Source of the DNA: Kordia algicida
Lineage (GTDB): Bacteria > Bacteroidota > Bacteroidia > Flavobacteriales > Flavobacteriaceae
NCBI RefSeq assembly: GCF_051013375.1
Contig: NZ_CP142125.1
Reading direction: 5' to 3' (one strand)
Length of the DNA stretch: 64,000 bases
The notes beneath the pieces were generated by a model. The model saw only the letters and a list, made by a program, of their open reading frames with translations. It was not told where the DNA came from and searched no databases. The position numbers and the translations under genes were made by a program. Positions 58,467 through 64,000 of this stretch are shown here, in pieces (position 1 is the stretch's first letter; every line of letters starts with the position of its first letter).

Positions 58467-59300
58467 ATGTCATTAAAAAACTTCCTAAGCGGATTGATCT
58501 TTTGCTTCGCTATTACTGCTTTCGCTCAAAAAAATAATCCTAAAGAAAATATTACTGCCGAATCAACAGTAATTGAAGGTTGTCAATACACCGAAGAAAT
58601 ATTTGATTGTTCTAAAGAAAAATTAAAAGAAGCTATTTTTAAATTTTTGAAACCTGCGGATGTATTAGCTGTAGCTGAAAAAACTAAAAAAGACACTATT
58701 TTTGTCCGCATGCAACTTGCCACAGATGAAATGGGAAAAGTGGTCCCAGAACGTTCTTCATTTAAATTTCATGAAACCGAAATGAAAACTATTGAAGCCA
58801 CTGTAGCAACTCCTTTAGAAGATTTTCAAATTGAATTGGCGCCAATATCACAAAAACAAAATAGCTATATTGCCAATCATCTTTTTATAAAGATTGATAG
58901 AGAAAATAACAGTTTTATTCCTTTATACAATTATGTTCCTGAACGCATTCCGTTTAGCGGACCAGAAGTTGGAGTTATATATCCTGGATGTGAAAAAGCA
59001 GCAACCAACCAACAAAAAAAGCGATGTATGTCAACTGAGATTTCCGAATTTGTTAATCAAAATTTCAAAACACGATTGGGCAGAAAAGCAAAATTAAACG
59101 GAATTGTAAAAGTGTTTGTTGTTTTTAAAATAAACGAACAGGGAAAAGCTGTCAATATTCGTTCAAGAGCACCACATCCAATACTAGAAAAAGAAGCCAT
59201 TAGAGTTATTAGAAGATTGCCAAGAATGAAACCAGCTACGATAGAAAATATTCCTATCAGTGTAAATTATACACTTCCTATTGTTTTTAAAGTGAAATAA
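58467..59300 (+). CDS. Exported protein with TonB C-terminal-like domain
   Basis: 277 residues. Signal peptide (MSLKNFLSGLIFCFAITAFAQ region). Two cysteine-containing segments occur: a region near 35-48 with EGCQYTEEIFDCSKEKL, and PGCEKAATNQQKKRCMSTEI near 173. The C-terminus (about 190-277, LNGIVKVFVVFKINEQGKAV...ILEKEAIRVIRRLPRMKPA) matches the TonB C-terminal fold. Unlike real TonB it has no membrane anchor or proline-rich stalk, so a free periplasmic partner-binding role is inferred. The gene at 60917 encodes a shorter relative. Confidence 0.75.
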   Translation: MSLKNFLSGLIFCFAITAFAQKNNPKENITAESTVIEGCQYTEEIFDCSKEKLKEAIFKFLKPADVLAVAEKTKKDTIFVRMQLATDEMGKVVPERSSFKFHETEMKTIEATVATPLEDFQIELAPISQKQNSYIANHLFIKIDRENNSFIPLYNYVPERIPFSGPEVGVIYPGCEKAATNQQKKRCMSTEISEFVNQNFKTRLGRKAKLNGIVKVFVVFKINEQGKAVNIRSRAPHPILEKEAIRVIRRLPRMKPATIENIPISVNYTLPIVFKVK

Positions 59301-59618
59301 ATACTCTTTGAGGATTTTGGTGCTTAATTTGTAATATAAAAGATCCAAGCATAATTGAAGTATTTAAAAAAAGAAAGAATTTTAATCATTCTGAAACTGG
59401 CAACAAATCTTGATTTCGTGTAAGCTCTGGAGACGAATATCAAAAACGGATTGTATTTATCTGACCACATGTCAGTTGTTACAACAACTAACTGAAACAT
59501 TAAAGAAATCTTCCATATTTTATATGGCTCAAAAACTCTCAAAGATTTACGTACATTTATACTTGAGCAAAGAATTGGTTTGCTATTTTTAGGCAATAAT
59601 CAACCTAGATTAATCAAA
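59301..59618. other. Intergenic region, possible coding remnant
   Basis: About 320 bases before the acetyltransferase gene. Short ORFs exist on both strands (minus 59324-59596; plus 59410-59592) but none begins well or resembles a known protein. One plus frame runs without stop into the acetyltransferase frame region (KEIFHILYGSKTLKDLRTFI), which hints at a decayed gene. No terminator seen after 59300. Confidence 0.4.
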
Positions 59619-60212
59619 ATGATTTTACTCGATTTTAAAAAAAATTACATATTAGATAATGGTTTTGTGCAATTACGACCTTTACAAGCAGACGATTTTA
59701 AGCACTTATTACCGTATTCACTAAACGAACCCGAACTGTGGAAATATTCACTCACGCCAGGCAATGGTGAAGAAAATCTAAAAAAATACATTGCCATGGC
59801 TATTGAAGGACGAGCCAATGAAAAAGCCTATCCTTTTATTGTATATGACAAACGTTTCAACACCTATGCAGGTTCTACGCGATTTTATGATTTTCATCAA
59901 GAGCATCAAACGGTTTCATTAGGTTATACTTGGTACGGAAAAGATTTTCATGGAACTGGTTTGAATAAAAATTGTAAATTTTTAATGCTTCAATTTGCCT
60001 TTGAGCACATGAAAGTACAACGTGTAGAATTTAGAGCAGACAACAACAATAAGCGAAGTATTGCCGCCATGAAAAGTATTGGCTGTACTGTGGAAGGTGT
60101 TTTAAGAAGTAATTGCGCTTCCGCAGATGGCAGACGCGACAGCATCGTGTTGAGTATTTTGAAATATGAATGGTTTAGTCGAGTGAAACGTGAGTTGTTG
60201 AAGAAATTGTGA
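59619..60212 (+). CDS. GNAT family N-acetyltransferase
   Basis: 197 residues from the ATG at 59619 (an upstream ATG at 59580 lies in the remnant region and is less likely). The RimJ/RimL-like layout is clear: FVQLRPLQADDFKHLLPYSL near 18, GSTRFYDFHQEHQTVSLGYT near 88, GTGLNKNCKFLMLQFAFEHM for the acetyl-CoA loop near 116, and RVEFRADNNNKRSIAAMKSIG near 139. Substrate unknown; ribosomal-protein or small-molecule amine acetylation are both possible. Followed by a clear terminator. Confidence 0.9.
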   Translation: MILLDFKKNYILDNGFVQLRPLQADDFKHLLPYSLNEPELWKYSLTPGNGEENLKKYIAMAIEGRANEKAYPFIVYDKRFNTYAGSTRFYDFHQEHQTVSLGYTWYGKDFHGTGLNKNCKFLMLQFAFEHMKVQRVEFRADNNNKRSIAAMKSIGCTVEGVLRSNCASADGRRDSIVLSILKYEWFSRVKRELLKKL

Positions 60213-60217
60213 AAAAC

Positions 60218-60252
60218 AAAAAAGCCTTCTACACTACATAGAAGGCTTTTTA
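60218..60252. terminator. Bidirectional terminator between convergent genes
   Basis: AAAAGCCTTCT (60220-60230) pairs with AGAAGGCTTTT (60240-60250). It lies between the acetyltransferase gene and the minus-strand CBM48 gene ending at 60270. Confidence 0.85.
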
Positions 60253-60269
60253 TTAAAGTCAAATTCTGA

Positions 60270-60566
60270 TTATAAACTCAAAACTCCGTTTTCGGCAGCT
60301 GCATACGCATTCCATTTGTATGAATCTGCCTGTTCGTCGTTTGTATAGATTCCGTCAACTACATATCGAAACTCATATTCATTATCTTTTTCTAAATCGA
60401 CAGTTCCTTTAAAAGTTCCGTTTTTCAATTTTTTTAAGCTTGTTGCTTCCGTATTCCATTCGTTAAAATTACCGACTACAGAAACTGCTTCAGCTTCTTT
60501 TGCAGCAACACTAAATGTTACTTTGCAAAGTGGTTTTGTTTTTAAATATTGCTTTTTAATTGCCAT
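60270..60566 (-). CDS. Isoamylase early-set (CBM48-like) glycogen-binding domain protein
   Basis: 98 residues, a single early-set domain: CKVTFSVAAKEAEAVSVVGNF, then NEWNTEATSLKKLKNGTFKG and EYEFRYVVDGIYTNDEQADS. The VGNFNEW motif and the FRYVVDG strand are the hallmark of CBM48 and AMPK-beta-type glycogen-binding modules. No signal peptide, so it should be cytoplasmic and bind glycogen or another alpha-glucan, perhaps as a regulatory subunit. The small stand-alone form is common in flavobacteria. Confidence 0.85.
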   Translation of the reverse strand: MAIKKQYLKTKPLCKVTFSVAAKEAEAVSVVGNFNEWNTEATSLKKLKNGTFKGTVDLEKDNEYEFRYVVDGIYTNDEQADSYKWNAYAAAENGVLSL

Positions 60567-60916
60567 GATTTCAAGTGTTTAATAAGAATCAAATGTATAT
60601 AAGAATTTTTGGGAAACAAATGAAAGAATTCACAAAAATGAAAGAATTACGATTTTGCTAAAAAATAGGTTTTAAAACCGTAAAGAATTGAAAAAAAACA
60701 GCTATAAATTAACAGATCAACAATGACAAAAACTGTTGTTTTTACACTGATTTTCAACGATATCGATTGCGTAAATTTTAACATTTTCAACAAATAAGCA
60801 ACTTACATTCATCTAAAAAAAGTGCATTTCGTAGTGAAATGTTATCTTTTCGCTTCAACAGAATGTAGTATTCAAAAAAGAAAAGTATCTTTATATCATT
60901 AAAAATTTACATTGTA
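60567..60916. other. Intergenic region with divergent promoters
   Basis: 350 AT-rich bases between divergent genes. TATCTTTA near 60886-60893 is a candidate -7 box for the gene at 60917. AAAGAATT repeats twice near 60625-60650. No ORF, riboswitch or palindrome of note. Confidence 0.45.
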
Positions 60917-61387
60917 ATGAAAAAATTTATTATTCCTGCTTTAATCTGTTTAACTGTGCAATTTGTTTTTTCTCAAAAAGCGACCGACATGTCTACACCA
61001 AAAGTTTCTCCAAACGGAACTATTAACTTTTCAGTGATGGACAACGCACCGCAACTTGAAGGTTGTAAAAGCGCAGGCACCGTGCAACAACAAAACAAGT
61101 GTACAGCAGCTAAGATTGAAAACTTTATTCAACAAGAATTCAATAACGACATTGCACGTTCTATTTCAAATAACAGTGCAAACAACGCTATATACATTCG
61201 TTTCATAATAAACAAACAAGGAAATGTAGAAAATGTTGGGGTTCGCACAAACGACTCAAACCTAAAAGCTGAAGTTGAAAGAATTATAAAAAAATTACCA
61301 ACTTTCTCACGTGGAACACACAGAGGAACAAACGTTAATGTTTCGTACGCTCTAAACTTGAAAGCAGATAGACTTATCAGAAAGTAA
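60917..61387 (+). CDS. Small exported TonB C-terminal-like protein
   Basis: 156 residues. Signal peptide (MKKFIIPALICLTVQFVFSQ). The segment LEGCKSAGTVQQQNKCTAAK IENFIQQEF (near 49-77) parallels the cysteine-bracketed PGC...KRC segment of the protein at 58467. The rest (YIRFIINKQGNVENVGVRTN, LKAEVERIIKKLPTF) matches the TonB C-terminal fold. No anchor or stalk. It sits 21 bases before the dihydrofolate reductase gene and probably shares its transcript. Confidence 0.72.
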   Translation: MKKFIIPALICLTVQFVFSQKATDMSTPKVSPNGTINFSVMDNAPQLEGCKSAGTVQQQNKCTAAKIENFIQQEFNNDIARSISNNSANNAIYIRFIINKQGNVENVGVRTNDSNLKAEVERIIKKLPTFSRGTHRGTNVNVSYALNLKADRLIRK

Positions 61388-61408
61388 ACGCCTAGAAAAT
61401 TCGCATAC

Positions 61409-62341
61409 ATGTTCGGTAAAAAAAAGAAGCCTACCACACAAATCGATCAAGAACAGCTTGCACTGATTGAAAATGCTCAAAAACGCATCAAACAGAAAAA
61501 GCGCCTATACTACCATTTGATTATTTTTATCATTGGTTCTGCATTACTTGTGTTACTCAATGTCGTTTTAGGATTTGGAAAAGACATTACACTCTTTCAA
61601 ACAAAATGGTTTGTTTGGGCAATATTACTTTGGCTATTCATTTTTTTATTCCACGTATTTGATGTTTTTATTACCAACAGATTCATGGGAAAAGCTTGGG
61701 AAGCCAAACAATTGGAAAAGTTGGTAGCTAAGCAAGAATATCGTATTGAAAAACTCAAGCAAAAATTTTTAGAACAAGAAACAAAAGTTGCACAAGAACA
61801 AGCAATGGCAGAAATTGCTAACGAACCTGTTCCTGAAGTTATAGACCGTAGTTCTTTGGTAATAATTGTCGCTGCGGCTGAAAATAATGTCATCGGAAAA
61901 GACAATCAACTAATTTGGCATTTGAGTGACGATTTGAAACGTTTTAAAAAGCTAACTTCGGGTCACCATATTATCATGGGACGTAAAACGTTTGAAAGTT
62001 TTCCGAAACCATTGCCAAACAGAACACATATTGTCATTACGCGACAAAAAGATTATAAAGCACCAAAAGGCGTCATCGTTGTGCATACAATGAAAGAAGC
62101 CGTAAGTGTTGCGACACTTAGCGATGCAGAACCGTATGTAATTGGTGGTGGCGAAATATACAAACAAGCACTTCCGTTTGCTACCAAAATTGAATTGACA
62201 CGTGTACATCACGAATTTGAAGGTGATGCGTATTTCCCTGAAATCGACAAAAAAGATTGGAAAGAAACCAATAACGTATTTCACACAAAAGACGACAAAC
62301 ACGAATATGAATTCTCTTTCCTTACTTATGAGAGAGTGTAA
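61409..62341 (+). CDS. folA: Dihydrofolate reductase fused to an N-terminal 2TM membrane domain
   Basis: 310 residues, about twice the usual DHFR length. Residues 1-110 form a 2TM-type domain with two hydrophobic helices (about 32-50, LIIFIIGSALLVLLNVV; about 68-86, WAILLWLFIFLFHVFDVF). A coiled-coil-prone linker follows (about 95-140, LEKLVAKQEYRIEKLKQKFL). DHFR begins near 148 (SLVIIVAAAENNVIGKDNQL), with HLSDDLKRFKKLT near 172, IMGRKTFESFPKPLPNRTHI near 188, and YVIGGGEIYKQAL near 245. It regenerates tetrahydrofolate, needed after thymidylate synthase. The fusion would place DHFR at the cytoplasmic face of the membrane. Confidence 0.9.
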   Translation: MFGKKKKPTTQIDQEQLALIENAQKRIKQKKRLYYHLIIFIIGSALLVLLNVVLGFGKDITLFQTKWFVWAILLWLFIFLFHVFDVFITNRFMGKAWEAKQLEKLVAKQEYRIEKLKQKFLEQETKVAQEQAMAEIANEPVPEVIDRSSLVIIVAAAENNVIGKDNQLIWHLSDDLKRFKKLTSGHHIIMGRKTFESFPKPLPNRTHIVITRQKDYKAPKGVIVVHTMKEAVSVATLSDAEPYVIGGGEIYKQALPFATKIELTRVHHEFEGDAYFPEIDKKDWKETNNVFHTKDDKHEYEFSFLTYERV

Positions 62342-62361
62342 CAATCACTAATATTTTACAA

Positions 62362-63498
62362 ATGAATTTTCATAATTTCTTTTTAAGAAAGCATGCAATA
62401 TGCTTTTTTATTATGAGCTTTTTTGCTTTGAACAGTCTATTTTCACAAAATCAATTATGGACATCATTTACGAAGTCTATGAAGATGACAACAGATGTAA
62501 AATTAAAATTTAAGCTCACTGCTTCTATGAAAACTGTGACAGATGACAAATCCGCTTGGTCTAGTATATGGGCACGTGTAGACAATACAAACAATGAAAC
62601 TGGTTTTTTTGATAATATGATTGATCGACCTGTCGTATCTGACGAATGGAAAACATACGAAATCAACGGATATATTGATCAAAACACAAAGTCATTAAAT
62701 TTCGGTGGAATTAGTATGTATAATGGTCAATTTTATTTTGATAATATTAAACTATACGTAGAAAATAAAAAAACAGGAGAATTAGACGAAATAAAATTAG
62801 AAAATCATGACTTTGAAAAAAAGATTGTCAATGATAAAATTCCTGATTGGGTTTATAATGATACTACCAATAAAAATTTCAGTTTCAAATTAGTCAAAGA
62901 CGATGCTTCAAAAGGCAACTCTCTTTGTATTGTCGCAGAAGATATCAAAGTAGATCAAACTGATATTATTGGCGAGCGCGAAGGATATACACCACAAATT
63001 GGCACATTGATTTCTATGCTCAATAACTTAAGTTCACGCGTAGAAAGAATCGTAAAAAATCTGGATCAACGAGAACTAGATCATTTACATGATGAAAAAG
63101 CAAATTCTATTGGCGCTTTGATTATGCATTTGGCTGCAGCTGAAAAAATATACCAACTATATACCTTTGAAAATAGAGGTTTCAATGAAGAAGAAGAAAA
63201 ATTTTGGGGACCAGCTTTACATCTAGATGACGCAGGGAGAGAAACCTACAAAGGTCATGATGTTGAATATTATTTAAATATTTATAAAGAAGTGAGAGCA
63301 AAAACGCTTGAAGAATTCAAAAAATTAGATGATAGTTGGTTAGCAAAAATACGTCCAGGGTATACTGAAAATAATCATTATTATTGGTTTCACGTTATGG
63401 AACACCAATCTAGTCATTTAGGACAAATATTATTTCTCAAAAAAAGAATTCCACCAGAACCAAACATCAATTTAGAAAAGAAAAAGAAGATTGATTAA
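62362..63498 (+). CDS. Exported fusion of a jelly-roll-like domain and a DinB-like domain
   Basis: 378 residues. Signal peptide (MSFFALNSLFSQ at about 18-29). The N-terminal domain, about 30-190, is beta-rich and resembles carbohydrate-binding jelly rolls (WSSIWARVDNTNNETGFFDN, FGGISMYNGQFYFDNIKLY). The C-terminal domain, about 205-365, is DinB-like four-helix (ISMLNNLSSRVERIVKNLDQ, SIGALIMHLAAAEKIY, WFHVMEHQSSHLGQILFLKK). The histidines in LIMHLAAAE and in HVMEHQSSHLGQ are in the metal-binding positions of DinB-family enzymes. A secreted DinB domain is uncommon, as the family normally acts on low-molecular-weight thiols in the cytoplasm. 20 bases after the DHFR gene, so co-transcribed. Confidence 0.72.
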   Translation: MNFHNFFLRKHAICFFIMSFFALNSLFSQNQLWTSFTKSMKMTTDVKLKFKLTASMKTVTDDKSAWSSIWARVDNTNNETGFFDNMIDRPVVSDEWKTYEINGYIDQNTKSLNFGGISMYNGQFYFDNIKLYVENKKTGELDEIKLENHDFEKKIVNDKIPDWVYNDTTNKNFSFKLVKDDASKGNSLCIVAEDIKVDQTDIIGEREGYTPQIGTLISMLNNLSSRVERIVKNLDQRELDHLHDEKANSIGALIMHLAAAEKIYQLYTFENRGFNEEEEKFWGPALHLDDAGRETYKGHDVEYYLNIYKEVRAKTLEEFKKLDDSWLAKIRPGYTENNHYYWFHVMEHQSSHLGQILFLKKRIPPEPNINLEKKKKID

Positions 63499-63618
63499 GA
63501 CTGAAAAATTACATTATTGCTTATAAAAGCGTACATTCCTAAGAATTCCTTATTTTCGCCAAATAAAATTAAACAAAATTTATTTTTTCCGTAAAAAGAA
63601 GAAATTAAAGAAACACGT

Positions 63619-64000
63619 ATGAAAGCATATATATTTCCAGGGCAAGGCGCTCAGTTTACAGGAATGGGATTGGATCTTTATGAAAAGTCAGATATTGCAC
63701 AACATCTTTTTGAAGATGCCAACGATATTCTTAAGTTTCACATTACTGATATCATGTTTGAAGGTTCTGCGGAAGATTTGAAACAAACGAAAGTAACACA
63801 ACCTGCAATATTTTTACATTCTGTAATTTTAAGTAAAATACTTGGCGAGCAATTTAAACCAGAAATGGTTGCTGGACATTCTTTAGGAGAACTTTCTGCT
63901 CTGGTTGCTAATGAAACATTAACTTTTGAAGACGGCTTAAAATTAGTTTCGCAACGCGCTTTGGCTATGCAAAAAGCATGCGAAATGCAACACAGTACTA
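63619..64000 (+). CDS. fabD: Malonyl-CoA:ACP transacylase (partial, runs off the right edge)
   Basis: The first 127 codons are visible. It opens MKAYIFPGQGAQFTGMGLDL and reaches the nucleophile elbow VAGHSLGELSAL near residue 92, with the active-site Ser in GHSLG. It loads malonyl groups on acyl carrier protein for fatty-acid synthesis. The 120-base gap before it contains no terminator that I could recognise. Confidence 0.94.
   Translation, partial: MKAYIFPGQGAQFTGMGLDLYEKSDIAQHLFEDANDILKFHITDIMFEGSAEDLKQTKVTQPAIFLHSVILSKILGEQFKPEMVAGHSLGELSALVANETLTFEDGLKLVSQRALAMQKACEMQHST

Noticed and set aside
1..64000. tRNA, rRNA, CRISPR, insertion sequence or prophage
   Set aside because: No cloverleaf, rRNA segment, regularly spaced direct repeats, transposase or phage gene was found on either strand by reading.

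Overview
The window is AT-rich chromosomal DNA from a member of the Bacteroidota, almost certainly a Flavobacteriaceae. The evidence is a giant secreted protein with a type IX secretion C-terminal sorting domain, two GLPGLI-family proteins beside an outer-membrane barrel receptor, a DUF5686 protein, homocysteine methyltransferase split off from MetH, TAnnTTTG-type promoters, and two short peptides with the KKKKL...GG leader typical of Bacteroidota class I lanthipeptide precursors. A Kordia-like genus would fit, but this is a guess. No rRNA, tRNA, CRISPR array, intact insertion sequence or prophage was seen.

Region 1 (about 1-27,400) is a sulfur assimilation and methionine supercluster. Reading leftwards from 25.7 kb on the minus strand it contains metY, metX, thrA and metZ; then DUF2061, cysH, cysD and cysN; then a siroheme sulfite reductase with its siroheme-making enzymes (SUMT, precorrin-2 dehydrogenase) and electron donors (ferredoxin reductase, ferredoxin). 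After a block holding a giant T9SS-exported protein, a lanthipeptide-like precursor and a methyltransferase come the two halves of cobalamin-dependent methionine synthase. metK is divergent at the right edge. The cluster therefore covers sulfate to sulfide, aspartate to homocysteine, homocysteine to methionine, and methionine to SAM.

The most striking thing in the window is how this cluster appears to be controlled. Three unannotated leader peptides of 25, 40 and 27 residues, with runs of Cys and Met codons, are each followed by an intrinsic terminator. In each case the 3' part of the leader ORF is complementary to the 5' arm of that terminator, strongly in two cases and imperfectly in the third. 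Two lie in tandem before metY, and one lies between cysN and the sulfite reductase gene. Together with a SAM-I riboswitch before metH, a pseudoknotted SAM-riboswitch-like leader before metK, and an inverted repeat over the -7 box of the cysHDN operon, they suggest a layered RNA-based Cys/Met/SAM regulon.

Region 2 (27.4-45.7 kb) is accessory: duplicated small lipoproteins, a DUF4419 protein, a PqiA-family membrane protein, an outer-membrane receptor with two GLPGLI proteins, a histidine kinase/response regulator pair, a deoxynucleoside kinase, a second lanthipeptide-like precursor, and a large M48-like protein that has lost the first zinc histidine.

Region 3 (45.8-64 kb) is mostly core metabolism: membrane pyrophosphatase and soluble pyrophosphatase, DUF5686 outer-membrane protein, pyruvate dehydrogenase E1 beta, EtfB/EtfA, a bifunctional nuclease, a CNT nucleoside transporter, thymidylate synthase with a one-base frameshift, TonB-C-like exported proteins, an acetyltransferase, a CBM48-like protein, a membrane-anchored dihydrofolate reductase fusion, an exported DinB-like fusion, and the start of fabD.
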